DNA of 64,000 nt, from contig JAQBTG010000009.1 of the NCBI GenBank assembly GCA_027624955.1, positions 1 to 64,000 of the forward strand, read 5' to 3'. Under the pieces are notes generated by a model that had not been told where the DNA came from, did no database searches, and was given only the letters and a program-made list of their open reading frames with translations. Positions 40,922 through 50,007 of the stretch are shown here, one piece after another; the first letter of the stretch is position 1; every line of letters starts with the position of its first letter. The translations under genes and the position numbers were made by a program. The stretch comes from Pseudomonadota bacterium (GTDB lineage Bacteria > Pseudomonadota > Alphaproteobacteria > UBA828).

Positions 40922-42241
40922 ATGGCGGCCCGCAACGATCTCGGCTTGCCCTTTAAACCCGAGCGAATTAGTTTATCTACAGATTCAAATTGGGAATTAA
41001 ATGGAATTACGTTTGTGCTAACCAATCTGCGTGTCCTGCTGATTATTTCTGGCGGTATAGCGGCCTATAAGAGCCTGGAGCTCATACGCGGCCTGCGTGC
41101 CAGCGGCGCGCTGGTGCGCCCGATTCTGACCAAGGGCGGCGCCCAGTTCGTGACGCCGCTCTCCGTCGCTTCGCTGGCGCGTGAAAAGGTCCATACCGAT
41201 CTATTCTCGCTCACCGATGAAAGCGAAATTGGCCATATCCGCCTGGCGCGCGAGACCGATATCGTCGTCGTCGCGCCGGCGACGGCGGATATTCTCGCCA
41301 AAATGGCAAACGGCATCGCTGACGATCTGGCGACCACCGTGCTGCTCGCTACCGACCGGCCGATATTGGTCGCGCCGGCGATGAATAGCCGCATGTGGGA
41401 CAATGCCGCGACCCAGCGCAATTTGGCGCGCTTGCAGGACGACGGAGTGATGACAGTCGGGCCGGCGCATGGCGCGCTTGCCGAGGGCGAAATTGGACTC
41501 GGGCGCATGGCTGAGCCGGCGCAGATTCTCGCCGCCATCGAGAATGCGCTGGGCGGCCCGCTGCGCGGCCTGCGCGCGATTGTGACCAGTGGCCCCACCC
41601 ATGAGCCGATCGATCCAGTGCGCTATATCGCCAACCGTTCTTCCGGCAAGCAGGGCCACGCCATCGCTGGCGCCTGTGCCCGCCTCGGCGCGTCTGTCAC
41701 CCTGGTTTCAGGGCCGAGCGCCGAAGCTGACCCGCCGGGCGTGGCGGTTGTGCATGTCGAAACCGCGCGCGAGATGTTGGCGGCGTGCCTTGACGCGTTG
41801 CCGGCCGATGTTGCCATCTGCGCCGCAGCGGTATCGGATTGGCGCCCAGCTGAGATGCGCGGGCACAAAATAAAGAAGGACAAAACTGGCGCGGCTGCGG
41901 CACCCGCCGATCTGAAATTGGTGGAAAACCCCGATATCCTGGCCACCCTGGCGGCGCGCGAGAATGACCGGCCACGGCTGGTCATCGGATTTGCCGCCGA
42001 GACCGACGATGTCGTCGCCTACGCGCAGTCGAAGCTTGTGTCCAAAGGCTGTGATTGGATATTGGCCAACGACGTTTCGCCGGAGACCGGTACCTTCGGC
42101 GGCGATCATAACAAAGTGCATCTCATCCGCGCCGCTGCGGGCGGCGAAACCGGCGTTGAAGAATGGCCCTACGCCAGCAAGTTGGACGTGGCCGCCCGCC
42201 TGGCGGAGCGCATCGCCCATGCCTTGGGCAGCGCGACATGA
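40922..42241 (+). CDS. coaBC: Phosphopantothenoylcysteine decarboxylase / phosphopantothenate--cysteine ligase
   Basis: This bifunctional coenzyme A enzyme makes 4'-phosphopantetheine from phosphopantothenate and cysteine. The N-terminal flavoprotein decarboxylase shows [17 protein letters not shown] and [11 protein letters not shown]; the C-terminal ligase shows [25 protein letters not shown]. The frame opens with ATG at 40922, giving a 31-residue N-terminal extension over an AT-rich stretch. A GTG at 41015 (then [13 protein letters not shown]) gives the usual short N-terminus and may be the real start. The stop overlaps dut. Confidence 0.94.
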   Translation: MAARNDLGLPFKPERISLSTDSNWELNGITFVLTNLRVLLIISGGIAAYKSLELIRGLRASGALVRPILTKGGAQFVTPLSVASLAREKVHTDLFSLTDESEIGHIRLARETDIVVVAPATADILAKMANGIADDLATTVLLATDRPILVAPAMNSRMWDNAATQRNLARLQDDGVMTVGPAHGALAEGEIGLGRMAEPAQILAAIENALGGPLRGLRAIVTSGPTHEPIDPVRYIANRSSGKQGHAIAGACARLGASVTLVSGPSAEADPPGVAVVHVETAREMLAACLDALPADVAICAAAVSDWRPAEMRGHKIKKDKTGAAAAPADLKLVENPDILATLAARENDRPRLVIGFAAETDDVVAYAQSKLVSKGCDWILANDVSPETGTFGGDHNKVHLIRAAAGGETGVEEWPYASKLDVAARLAERIAHALGSAT

Positions 42242-42705
42242 GCGAACAGATCGAAGTGGCGGTGCGGCGATTGCCGCATGGCAGTGATTTGGCGCTGCCT
42301 GCCTACGCCAGTGCTGGCAGCGCCGGGCTCGATCTTATGGCGGCAATAGAGGGCGAGATTGCTTTGGCTCCCGGCGAGCGCTGCCTTGTGCCGTGCGGGA
42401 TTTCTCTGGCGCTACCTGGCGGCTATGAGGCGCAGGTGCGGCCGCGGTCCGGATTGGCGTTAAAACATGGCCTCACGCTTCTCAACAGCCCGGGCACCAT
42501 CGATTCAGACTATCGCGGCGAAATCGGCGTGCTGTTGGTAAATCACGGCGACGCGCCGTTTACCGTTGCGCGCGGCATGCGCATTGCACAACTGGTTGTC
42601 GCGCCTGTGGTGCGCGCGGTGCTGACGGAGGTGCAGGCCTTGCCGGTCACTGTGCGCGGCGCCAATGGTTTCGGCTCTACCGGCCTCGGCGCCGAGGATA
42701 ATTAA
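42238..42705 (+). CDS. dut: Deoxyuridine 5'-triphosphate nucleotidohydrolase (dUTPase)
   Basis: Dut hydrolyses dUTP to dUMP and keeps uracil out of DNA. All five trimeric dUTPase motifs are visible in 155 residues: [39 protein letters not shown] and [10 protein letters not shown]. The ATG overlaps the coaBC stop (ATGA); the longer frame lies within coaBC. Next to coaBC, as in many Proteobacteria. Confidence 0.97.
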   Translation: MSEQIEVAVRRLPHGSDLALPAYASAGSAGLDLMAAIEGEIALAPGERCLVPCGISLALPGGYEAQVRPRSGLALKHGLTLLNSPGTIDSDYRGEIGVLLVNHGDAPFTVARGMRIAQLVVAPVVRAVLTEVQALPVTVRGANGFGSTGLGAEDN

Positions 42706-42715
42706 TCCACTCATC

Positions 42716-43171
42716 ATGCTTGAACCTTCCAAAAAGCTCGTCTATGCGGTCGAATCGGTGGTCGATATCGCCTATAACGGTGGCACCCAACCGGTGCGAA
42801 GCCGTGAAATTGCCAAGCGCCAGGGCGTGCCGCACCGCTATCTTGAGCAGGTAATGCAAAGCCTCGTCCATGCCGGTGTGTTGCGTGGCGTGCGCGGGCC
42901 ACGCGGCGGATATCTCTTGGCGCGTGAGCGCCGGCGCATCACACTTGGCCATATCGCGCGGGTCGTGCGCGAGCTAGAAAACATGGACCAAAAAGAAGCC
43001 AAAGAAGCCGCTTCCGATTTGGCGGATCACGTGCTTCAACCCATATGGAATGAGATGCAGGAAGACATGATGACCCGTCTCGACAAGATTACGATCGAAG
43101 ATCTTTGCCGGCGTGCGACGGACTTCGGCATCACCCGTGTCCCTGACACGAAACTCGATTACACTATTTAA
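42716..43171 (+). CDS. Rrf2 family transcriptional regulator next to cysteine synthase
   Basis: This 151-residue winged-helix regulator has the Rrf2 DNA-binding part ([22 protein letters not shown], then [14 protein letters not shown]). It lacks the three-cysteine cluster region of IscR/NsrR: the only cysteine is in DLCRRA near the C-terminus, and the corresponding loop is [13 protein letters not shown]. It therefore resembles cluster-free Rrf2 proteins such as CymR, which responds to cysteine synthase and its substrate. The cysK gene starts 14 bases downstream, which supports local control of sulfur assimilation. Effector and operator are unknown. Confidence 0.85.
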   Translation: MLEPSKKLVYAVESVVDIAYNGGTQPVRSREIAKRQGVPHRYLEQVMQSLVHAGVLRGVRGPRGGYLLARERRRITLGHIARVVRELENMDQKEAKEAASDLADHVLQPIWNEMQEDMMTRLDKITIEDLCRRATDFGITRVPDTKLDYTI

Positions 43172-43185
43172 GGACGGGGAATATT

Positions 43186-44154
43186 GTGACTGACCAAGAC
43201 CAGAAAACATTCTCGCGCGGCCGCATTTACGAAAATGTCATCGAAACGGTCGGCGGCACGCCACTGGTACGGTTCAACCGGCTGCCGCAGCATGTCGGCT
43301 GTAAGGCCGAAATCGTCGCCAAGCTCGAATTCTTCAATCCCTTGGCTTCGGTCAAAGATCGTATCGGCTTCGCCATGATCGACGCCGCCGAAGAGGTGGG
43401 ACAGGCGGTGCCGGGAAAGACCATATTGGTCGAGCCGACCTCGGGAAATACCGGGATCGCTCTGGCCTTCGTCGCCGCCGCGAAAGGCTACCGCCTGATT
43501 CTGACTATGCCGGAGAGCATGTCTCAGGAACGGCGTAAAATTCTCAAGCTGCTCGGCGCCGAACTCGAGCTGACGCCGCCCGAATTGGGCATGAAAGGCG
43601 CCATGGCGCGGGCTGAGGAAATCGTCGCGGAGAATGACGGCGCGCTGATGCTTCAACAGTTTGCCAATCTCGCCAATCCAGCAATTCACCGCCGCACGAC
43701 CGCTGAGGAAATCTGGAACGACTGCGACGGCAAGTTGGATGTATTTGTGGCCGGCGTCGGCACCGGCGGCACCATTACCGGCTGCGCCCAAGTACTGAAG
43801 CCCCGCCTGCCTAATTTGCGTGTGGTCGGGGTTGAGCCCGAGGACAGTTCCGTGCTGTCCGGCGGCGCGCCGGGTCCGCATAAGATTCAAGGAATTGGGG
43901 CAGGTTTCGTGCCGGACATTCTGGACAGGTCGTTGATCGATGAATATCTCTCCATCGGCAACGAGACCGCCTTCGAAACGGCGCGCCAGGTCGCCCGGAT
44001 GGAGGGCATCCCGGTTGGGATTTCCTCGGGCGCGGCAGTGGCGGCGGCGCTCGAGGTCGGCACCCGCGCGGACATGGCGGGTAAGCGCATCGTCGTCATC
44101 ATCCCATCCTTCGCCGAGCGCTATCTTTCGACCGATCTCTTCAGTGGCGTGTAA
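43186..44154 (+). CDS. cysK: Cysteine synthase (O-acetylserine sulfhydrylase)
   Basis: This PLP enzyme makes cysteine from O-acetylserine and sulfide. In 322 residues: the PLP lysine in [14 protein letters not shown], the substrate loop [10 protein letters not shown], the phosphate-binding [10 protein letters not shown] and the late [10 protein letters not shown]. The start is GTG at 43186 with a GGGGA upstream. It follows the Rrf2 regulator and precedes moeB by 20 bases, so the set reads as one operon. Confidence 0.95.
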   Translation: MTDQDQKTFSRGRIYENVIETVGGTPLVRFNRLPQHVGCKAEIVAKLEFFNPLASVKDRIGFAMIDAAEEVGQAVPGKTILVEPTSGNTGIALAFVAAAKGYRLILTMPESMSQERRKILKLLGAELELTPPELGMKGAMARAEEIVAENDGALMLQQFANLANPAIHRRTTAEEIWNDCDGKLDVFVAGVGTGGTITGCAQVLKPRLPNLRVVGVEPEDSSVLSGGAPGPHKIQGIGAGFVPDILDRSLIDEYLSIGNETAFETARQVARMEGIPVGISSGAAVAAALEVGTRADMAGKRIVVIIPSFAERYLSTDLFSGV

Positions 44155-44174
44155 GGCGGAGTAGGGGTTTTCAC

Positions 44175-44996
44175 ATGAGCTTCGATGAATCCCAAATCGA
44201 GCGCTATGCGCGCCACATCATTCTTCAGGAAGTCGGCGGGCGCGGGCAGGCCAAGCTGCTCGATTCGAACGTACTCGTAGTCGGTGCCGGCGGCTTGGGC
44301 TCGCCGCTGCTGCTTTATCTCGCGGCAGCTGGGGTCGGCACGCTGGGAATTGTCGATGATGACCGGGTAAGCCTGTCCAATTTGCAACGCCAGGTTATTC
44401 ACACCAGCGATGGGTTAGGTGACCTCAAGGTCGAAAGTGCCGAGCGCGCTATTCATGCGATTAATCCCGGCGTCACCGTCGTCACGCATAACGAGCGGCT
44501 GACCGCGGCAAACGCCATGGAGTTAATTTCCGCCTATGACTTGGTGGCCGATGGCAGTGATAATTTCGAAACCCGGTTTCTAATCAACGATGCCAGTTAC
44601 TTGGCTAAAAGGACTCTTGTGTCGGCTGCGATTCTGCGGTTTGACGGCCAGCTCTCCACTTTCAAGGCGCATTTAGGTGAGGGCCATCCTTGTTACCGCT
44701 GCATTTTTCGCGAACCGCCGCCGCCTGGCCTCATTCCCTCCTGCGCCGAAGGCGGCATCCTCGGCGCCGTGGCTGGCACGATGGGTTCGCTGCAATCGAC
44801 TGAGGTGCTGAAGGAATTGCTCGGCATCGGGGAAAGCCTCTCGGGCACGCTTGTGATCTATGATGCGTTGAGCGCCACCTTCCGCAATGTGCGCGTCAAA
44901 CCCGACCCAACCTGTCCGCTATGCGGCGAGACTCCGACGATTACCGATCTCACATCGCACCAGGCGAGCGCCGGCGAAATCAGCGCGTCATCCTGA
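44175..44996 (+). CDS. moeB: MoeB/ThiF family adenylyltransferase
   Basis: This E1-like enzyme adenylates the C-terminal glycine of a ubiquitin-like sulfur carrier (MoaD or ThiS). The 273-residue protein has VVGAGGLGSPLLLYLAAAG as the ATP loop, VDDDRVSLSNLQRQVIH, a zinc pair CYRC with CPLC, and the catalytic-cysteine region SCAEGGILG. It lacks the C-terminal rhodanese domain found in MoeZ/MOCS3-type proteins. Being next to cysK, it could serve molybdopterin, thiamine or a cysteine-forming carrier; no carrier gene with a terminal Gly-Gly is visible in the window. Confidence 0.88.
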   Translation: MSFDESQIERYARHIILQEVGGRGQAKLLDSNVLVVGAGGLGSPLLLYLAAAGVGTLGIVDDDRVSLSNLQRQVIHTSDGLGDLKVESAERAIHAINPGVTVVTHNERLTAANAMELISAYDLVADGSDNFETRFLINDASYLAKRTLVSAAILRFDGQLSTFKAHLGEGHPCYRCIFREPPPPGLIPSCAEGGILGAVAGTMGSLQSTEVLKELLGIGESLSGTLVIYDALSATFRNVRVKPDPTCPLCGETPTITDLTSHQASAGEISASS

Positions 44997-45071
44997 TTCT
45001 TAGCATGTTGCACGCGCCGCGCTTGCTTGCCACACTCTTCAGATCATCATCCTGAAGCGGAGACACGCGCG

Positions 45072-45320
45072 GTGCTCAAAGACGTATTCGTGGATATCCC
45101 AAATATCTATGTTCCCTTGAAACGGCGAGATACGCTGAATCAGGAGACTGTGGACGCGCTCGCCGAAAACATATTGGAAGAAGGCATGAAAGTGCCGATA
45201 CAGCTGCGCGAGGACGGTGGTCGCTTTGTCCTGGTTGCGGGCTTGCACCGGTTGGAGGCGTGCCGCGCGCTCGGCGACGAGAAAATCACCTGCATCATCG
45301 TCGACGCGCGCAAATCATGA
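45072..45320 (+). CDS. Small stand-alone ParB/sulfiredoxin-fold domain protein
   Basis: The 82-residue product reads as a ParB N-terminal-like domain: VPLKRRDTLNQETVDALAEN, then MKVPIQLRE and VAGLHRLEACRALG, the last being the ParB/Srx phosphate-binding motif (Srx has GGCHR). I start at GTG 45072 because GGAGA lies eight bases upstream; a TTG at 45027 would add 15 polar residues. It has no helix-turn-helix or dimerisation domain, so it is not a chromosome-partition ParB. Its setting after cysK and moeB is the only clue to function. Confidence 0.72.
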   Translation: MLKDVFVDIPNIYVPLKRRDTLNQETVDALAENILEEGMKVPIQLREDGGRFVLVAGLHRLEACRALGDEKITCIIVDARKS

Positions 45321-45323
45321 GGC

Positions 45324-45677
45324 ATGGCTGAAAAAAAATTCAAACCTCCCAAACAGGGAGTTCTCAAAAAATTTGGTTATCAGGTTGGCGTCCGCGGCCC
45401 GATGCGGCCCGCGCGCGAGAATATTTTACGCCGGGTGTTCGCTTACGCGGGGCCGCTTGAAATCGAGGGCGTCGATTGGGCGGAATGGGGTGCCGGCGAA
45501 TCGCCCGAGCGCCTGCAAAAAATGAGCAACACGCTTTATGCCCTGAAAGTAAATCTCGAGAAAAAGAAAGAGCGCGACAAAAACCAGGCGGCAATAACGG
45601 ATTATGAGCGCGACCTTGAATTCCTGAAATCCGCCTTTTACGACGGGCAGTTCATTTTTAAATGGCCTGATTGGTAG
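45324..45677 (+). CDS. Conserved-looking hypothetical protein
   Basis: This is a 117-residue soluble, charged protein with no signal peptide or membrane segment. The N-terminus is basic (EKKFKPPKQGVLKKFGYQVG), the middle has ILRRVFAYAGPLEIEGVDWAEWG, and a helical, lysine/glutamate-rich part with coiled-coil character (KVNLEKKKERDKNQ) leads to the aromatic end FIFKWPDW. I do not recognise a family. It lies four bases after the ParB-like gene, probably translated with it, and is convergent with the dehydrogenase gene. Confidence 0.65.
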   Translation: MAEKKFKPPKQGVLKKFGYQVGVRGPMRPARENILRRVFAYAGPLEIEGVDWAEWGAGESPERLQKMSNTLYALKVNLEKKKERDKNQAAITDYERDLEFLKSAFYDGQFIFKWPDW

Positions 45678-45715
45678 GGCCGAGCGGGAGCATCAGCGGC
45701 CCAACTCTCAAACTC

Positions 45716-46708
45716 TCAGACCGAATTTTCGATCACTCGATCGGGCGGCATGTGGCCATCAGCCCAAGTTTGAATATTGATCAGCACCTTCGCGCCCATG
45801 TCGAGGCGGCCTTCCACGGTCGCCGAGCTCATATGCGGCAGCAGAACGACATTGTCGAGCTTCAGGAGTTTCGCGTTGATTGCCGGTTCGTTTTCGTAAA
45901 CGTCGAGGCCGGCGCCGGCGATGCTTCCTTGCTCCAACAGCGCGGCGAGCGCGGCCTCATCAATGGCATGGCCGCGCGACGTGTTGACGACATAGCTGGT
46001 TGAGCGAATGAGTTTAAGCCGGCGCGCCGACAGAAGATGGAAGGTTGCCGGCGTGCTCGGGCAATGGATGGTAATAAGGTCCATATGGGCCAACATCTGG
46101 TCGAGACTTTCCCACCAGGTGGCATCAAGCTCTTCTTCGATCTCGGCATGTACACGCTTGCGGTTGTGATAATGGATGGTCAGCCCAAAGCCGAGAGCGC
46201 GCCGTGCTACCGCTTGGCCGATCCGGCCCATGCCAATGATCCCGAGGCGTTTGCCCCAAATGCGCTGGCCCAGCATCGAGGTCGGCGCCCAACCTTGCCA
46301 GGTTCCGCCGCGTACCAGCCTGTCGCCTTCGGTCAAACGCCGGGGCGCGGCAAGGAGCAATGCCATCGCCATATCGGCGGTGTCTTCTGTCAAGACGCCG
46401 GGAGTGTTGGTGACCAGGATATCGCGCTCCTTGGCGGCGGCCACATCGACATGATCGACACCCGTGCCAAAACTGGCGATCAGTTTGAGCTGCGGGCCGG
46501 CGGCGGCAATGACCTCGCCGTTGATCGAATCGGTGACCGTCGGCACGATGACATGGGCGCTTTGCACGGCCTCAATCAACTCGCCTTGGCTGAGCGGCGT
46601 GTCTGATTCGTTGAGACGCGTATCGAACAGCTCCATCATGCGCGCCTGAATTTGATCCGGCAGACGGCGGGTGACGAACACCAGCGGTTTCTTGCTCGAC
46701 GACGGCAT
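45716..46708 (-). CDS. D-2-hydroxyacid dehydrogenase (glyoxylate/hydroxypyruvate reductase-like)
   Basis: This is an NAD(P)-dependent oxidoreductase of 330 residues. The Rossmann motif is GIIGMGRIGQAVARRA; catalytic residues lie in NTSRGHAIDEAAL (Arg), ENEPAIN (Glu) and LLPHMSSAT (His). FGTGVDHVDV is the substrate loop. The family includes glyoxylate, hydroxypyruvate and D-glycerate enzymes; I cannot choose among them. The start at 46708 (MPSSSKKPLVF) is preferred over the ORF start at 46765. Confidence 0.9.
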   Translation of the reverse strand: MPSSSKKPLVFVTRRLPDQIQARMMELFDTRLNESDTPLSQGELIEAVQSAHVIVPTVTDSINGEVIAAAGPQLKLIASFGTGVDHVDVAAAKERDILVTNTPGVLTEDTADMAMALLLAAPRRLTEGDRLVRGGTWQGWAPTSMLGQRIWGKRLGIIGMGRIGQAVARRALGFGLTIHYHNRKRVHAEIEEELDATWWESLDQMLAHMDLITIHCPSTPATFHLLSARRLKLIRSTSYVVNTSRGHAIDEAALAALLEQGSIAGAGLDVYENEPAINAKLLKLDNVVLLPHMSSATVEGRLDMGAKVLINIQTWADGHMPPDRVIENSV

Positions 46709-46876
46709 GATTTTCCTTGTTCTACTCTTCGGCTCGCATTCCACCGCTAATTTCGGCGAAACCACCTCTCTTGTCTAGCAAAGCTGGCTCAGCGAGACAA
46801 TCGAGCGCAGCGCCGATGATTTGATGTAAAATGAGCGCTCAAATAATTAATCGGACCCTGAAACATCAATACTCGA

Positions 46877-47383
46877 ATGCACCTCTTGCGCTTGTTCATG
46901 TCAAATCTTAGCGCTGTTGGCCTGGTCGCCTGTTTGTGGCTGTGGTCCCCGCAGGCGGCAGACGCCGCCGATTCTTTGCCGTTGCCACGCTTCGTTTCGC
47001 TGAAGTCAGGGGAGGTCAATCTGCGCACGGGTCCGGGCACGCGATATCCCATAGACTGGACCTACCTGCGGCGCGGGCTGCCGGTCGAGATTATCGCCGA
47101 ATTCGACAATTGGCGCCGGGTGCGCGATTCCGAAGGCGCCGTGGGATGGGTTCATCGGGCGCTTTTGTCGGGCCGCCGCAGCGCTCTGGTGGCGCCGCCG
47201 GAGCGCATCTTTCGGCGCGCGCCGGAGGCCAGTGCGCCGGCTTTATTCCGCGCCGAGTCCGGCGTCTTAGTAGAAATTATTTCTTGCGACGGCGCGTGGT
47301 GCCGAGTGGCGCACGGTGATACCAAAGCCTGGACAAAACAGGGCGGGCTGTGGGGTGTTTATCCCGGTGAGGTGATCGAATAA
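46877..47383 (+). CDS. Exported protein with two SH3-like domains
   Basis: The 168-residue product has a signal peptide ending near PQAADA|ADSLP. The first SH3-like domain carries the typical VNLRTGPGTRYP and GWVHRALLSG; a second shorter one follows, with two cysteines in ISCDGAWCRV that could form a disulfide in the periplasm. Bacterial SH3 domains of this kind often bind cell-wall material. It is divergent from the dehydrogenase across about 170 bases and convergent with the DUF3501 gene. Confidence 0.82.
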   Translation: MHLLRLFMSNLSAVGLVACLWLWSPQAADAADSLPLPRFVSLKSGEVNLRTGPGTRYPIDWTYLRRGLPVEIIAEFDNWRRVRDSEGAVGWVHRALLSGRRSALVAPPERIFRRAPEASAPALFRAESGVLVEIISCDGAWCRVAHGDTKAWTKQGGLWGVYPGEVIE

Positions 47384-47394
47384 TGCCCGGTGAT

Positions 47395-47988
47395 CTAGTC
47401 GAAATCGGCGCCGAGCGCGCGCCGCGCAGCGTCCGGAATGACCGCCATATGGCCGTAGTTGGAATGGTTTACGGATATCACCGCACGCACCGCGTTATCG
47501 CGAAATTTCTTAATCTCGGCGGCGCTGAAGTCAAAGCGCAGAAAATGCACCGCCGACGTCTTGCCTTCGTCAGTGGTGCGTTCCACGCCGTCGGCAATCG
47601 GCTGTGCGGCAATAGCGCTATCGCCTAGCTCGATGCGAATGGTTTTCTCGACGCCACCGAGGCGGGCCAATTCACGCGCTCGCACGGTACCGTCTGCTAT
47701 TTCGAACATGAGCGTCGCGACAAGGTTATTTCCGTTAGGAATCAAAGGGTTGTAGGCCTCCAATTCGCCTAAAATCTGTTCTTCCCCACCGCGCTCGACG
47801 AATAGCATCTCGTGAATCTGCATCCACATGGTGTCGTAACTCTCGAAATAAAATGTGGCGAACGGGCCGACAGCAATACGCCGGTCGCGTTTAACGCCGC
47901 TGATTTGCGCGCGCCGCGCCGCACGCTCGTCGCTGTAAGCTGCCATATCCATAATATCGGAAGGCAATATTTTGCGTTTCGCCGTCAT
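47395..47988 (-). CDS. DUF3501 family protein
   Basis: This is a 197-residue soluble protein starting MTAKRKILPSDIM. Family-typical pieces are SGVKRDRRIAVGPFATFYFE and YDTMWMQIHEMLFVERGG, and it ends VNHSNYGHMAVIPDAARRALG. The biochemical function of the family is not known to me. It is the last gene of a three-gene minus-strand run behind rubrerythrin and an Fe-S protein, an arrangement that points to redox or iron homeostasis. There are no cysteines that would suggest its own Fe-S centre. Confidence 0.85.
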   Translation of the reverse strand: MTAKRKILPSDIMDMAAYSDERAARRAQISGVKRDRRIAVGPFATFYFESYDTMWMQIHEMLFVERGGEEQILGELEAYNPLIPNGNNLVATLMFEIADGTVRARELARLGGVEKTIRIELGDSAIAAQPIADGVERTTDEGKTSAVHFLRFDFSAAEIKKFRDNAVRAVISVNHSNYGHMAVIPDAARRALGADFD

Positions 47989-47997
47989 GCGGAATTC

Positions 47998-49380
47998 CTA
48001 TTTGCTAAGGCCGTAGGCTTTGGCGAAGAGCTCGATGGGATGGAAGGCGCGCGTCGCTTTCGGTAATACCGGGGCGCCGTCTTTTTGGTCTTTGTTTTCT
48101 GTGCTTTCCGCCGCGAGCCGTTCCATGCCGGCCATGATGTGGCTGGCGGCGAGCGGGCATTCAGATGCGACGAAGCGGTTGTTGTTTTCCAGGGCGCGGC
48201 GCGCCGTCGGCTTGCCGATCTTGAGCGCGGTCTCGTGAAAATCCCGGGTCACGCCGATCGAGCCACCATGGCCTGAGCAGCGCTCGATTACCTCAATTTC
48301 GGCGCCGGGCACGAGCTTCAGCATGTCCGCCGCCTTGTTGCCGATATTCTGGGCACGGGCGTGGCACGCCATATGCAGAGTTACGCCACCTTCGAGCTTG
48401 CCCATGCCCTCTGCCAATCCTTCGTCACGGGCAATGGCGACGATGTATTCGGTAATGTCAAAGCTATGGGCCGCCAACCGCGCCACCGCGGCATCCTCGG
48501 GCAGTAGCAGCGGCCATTCGAGCTTCAGCATCAACGCGCAGCTCGGCACCAAGGCAACGACGTCATAGCCCTTGTCGATCCACTGTCCGAGCTCGGCGGC
48601 TGTTTTTTTTGCGCTTTCGGCTACCCGGGCAATATCACCCTGCTCAAGCTGCGGCATGCCGCAGCAGCGCGGATACACCACCTCGCAGGTCACGCCGTTA
48701 TGGGCGAGAACCGCCAGCGCCGCCTCGCCGATGGCGGGGGAATTGTAATTGGCGAAGCAGGTGGCATAGAGCGCGACCTTGCGTCCTTCTGCCGGTGCGG
48801 CGTGGTTCACTGTCGGTGGATTTTTGCGGGCGCGGCGCAGAAGAGTTGGATTGCGATATTTAGGCAGGCGCGCCTCGCGGTGAATACCGGCGAGCTTTTC
48901 CATCAGCAACCGGCTGAGGCGATTGCTTTTTTGTGCACCCCAATTCATCAACGGCGCCAGAAAGCGCGCCAGGCGGCCGTTCTTATCGGTTTCGGCGAGG
49001 CGCGGGCTGGCCGAGGTCGGCGCCCGCCCGTCGCGATGCTGGTTTGCGCGGTAGCGCAGCATGAGATGCGGAAAGTCGATATTCCATTCATGCGGCGGGG
49101 TGTAGGGGCATTTGGACATGAAGCACATGTCACACAGCGTGCAGGCATCCACGACGCTGGCGAAATCGTTCGATGCAACGCCATCAACTTCACCGGTCTT
49201 GGAATCGTCGACTAGATCGAACAGGCGGGGGAAGGAATCGCACAAGCTGAAACAGCGCCGGCAGCCATGGCAGATGTCGAATACTCGGCGCATTTCCGCA
49301 TCGAGCGCTTGCGCGTCGAAAAATTCAGGATCGCGCCAGGCGACAGGATGGCGCGTCGGTGCGCCGGGATCTACGGCCAT
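47998..49380 (-). CDS. GlpC/HdrD-like (Fe-S)-binding oxidoreductase subunit
   Basis: This is a 460-residue protein with two [4Fe-4S] motifs near the N-terminus: CHGCRRCFSLC (37, 40, 43, 47) and CTLCDMCFMSKCP (80, 83, 86, 91; the last spacing is four instead of three). The C-terminal half has two CCG-like domains: VVYPRCCGMPQLEQGD and HMACHARAQN with CSGHGG. Such domains occur in heterodisulfide reductase D, GlpC and LutA-type proteins. It has no flavin domain and no signal peptide. It lies between rubrerythrin and DUF3501; an electron-transfer role in peroxide or iron handling is inferred from context. The start at 49380 (MAVDPGAPT) is preferred. Confidence 0.88.
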   Translation of the reverse strand: MAVDPGAPTRHPVAWRDPEFFDAQALDAEMRRVFDICHGCRRCFSLCDSFPRLFDLVDDSKTGEVDGVASNDFASVVDACTLCDMCFMSKCPYTPPHEWNIDFPHLMLRYRANQHRDGRAPTSASPRLAETDKNGRLARFLAPLMNWGAQKSNRLSRLLMEKLAGIHREARLPKYRNPTLLRRARKNPPTVNHAAPAEGRKVALYATCFANYNSPAIGEAALAVLAHNGVTCEVVYPRCCGMPQLEQGDIARVAESAKKTAAELGQWIDKGYDVVALVPSCALMLKLEWPLLLPEDAAVARLAAHSFDITEYIVAIARDEGLAEGMGKLEGGVTLHMACHARAQNIGNKAADMLKLVPGAEIEVIERCSGHGGSIGVTRDFHETALKIGKPTARRALENNNRFVASECPLAASHIMAGMERLAAESTENKDQKDGAPVLPKATRAFHPIELFAKAYGLSK

Positions 49381-49423
49381 CTCTCTTGCCTGTTTAGTTG
49401 TGCGCGGCGGCAAACAGCGCAAC

Positions 49424-49454
49424 GGGGCTCCCGACCGAAATCGTCGACAGCCCC
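49424..49454 (-). terminator. Hairpin between rubrerythrin and the Fe-S gene
   Basis: GGGGCT at 49424-49429 pairs with AGCCCC at 49449-49454, and the interior has a further CGAC/GTCG pairing. No T-run follows on the minus strand, so it is more likely a partial terminator or an mRNA-stability element that sets rubrerythrin above the downstream genes. Confidence 0.35.
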
Positions 49455-49476
49455 GGCGCCTTATGCATCGGCTCGA

Positions 49477-49893
49477 TTAAAGTGAATCGAGAGCTTGTTG
49501 GAAGCGGCCGGCATGAGATTTCTCCGCTTTGGCGAGAGTCTCGAACCAGTCGGCGATTTCGTCAAAGCCTTCATCGCGCGCCGTGCGCGCCATGCCGGGA
49601 TACATATCGGTATATTCGTGCGTCTCGCCGGCGACCGAGGCGACAAGATTCTTTGCGGTATCACCGATCGGCAGTCCGGTCGCCGGATCGCCGGTTTCTA
49701 CCAGGTAGTCGAGATGGCCGTGCGCATGGCCGGTTTCGCCCTCAGCGGTGGAGCGAAATACGGTCGATACATCGTTGAAACCTTCGACATCCGCCCGGCG
49801 CGCGAAATAGAGATAGCGCCTGTTCGCCTGGCTCTCGCCCGCGAAAGCGTCCTTCAAATTTTGTTCGGTCTTTGAACCCTTCAATGCCGGCAT
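49477..49893 (-). CDS. Rubrerythrin (erythrin domain only)
   Basis: This is a diiron ferritin-like protein of 138 residues. The iron ligands are visible as Glu20 in [10 protein letters not shown], Glu53/His56 in [11 protein letters not shown], Glu90 and Glu93 in [13 protein letters not shown], and Glu124/His127 in [10 protein letters not shown]. The C-terminal rubredoxin domain of classical rubrerythrins is missing, so electrons must come from another protein; the adjacent Fe-S protein is a candidate. Likely role: removal of hydrogen peroxide, linked to iron. I start at the ATG at 49893. An Irr operator lies about 115 bases upstream. Confidence 0.92.
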   Translation of the reverse strand: MPALKGSKTEQNLKDAFAGESQANRRYLYFARRADVEGFNDVSTVFRSTAEGETGHAHGHLDYLVETGDPATGLPIGDTAKNLVASVAGETHEYTDMYPGMARTARDEGFDEIADWFETLAKAEKSHAGRFQQALDSL

Positions 49894-50007
49894 CGGCTTC
49901 TCTCCCAATTTGTTGTGTTCACTAAGCGACGTCCGCGACGGTTATCCGCTGCGGCTACATGCTAGACAGCCTTATATGCCGGAGGCAACCGGCGTCGTCA
50001 AGCCATA

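Noticed and set aside
40973-40981. TTATCTACA, one mismatch from a DnaA box, near coaBC
   Set aside because: It is a single site with a mismatch, inside or next to a coding region, with no other boxes near; too weak for an origin claim.
44175-45677. A complete CysO/CysM-type carrier pathway for cysteine
   Set aside because: Neither small protein ends in Gly-Gly (ends are DARKS and KWPDW), and no Mec-type peptidase is present.
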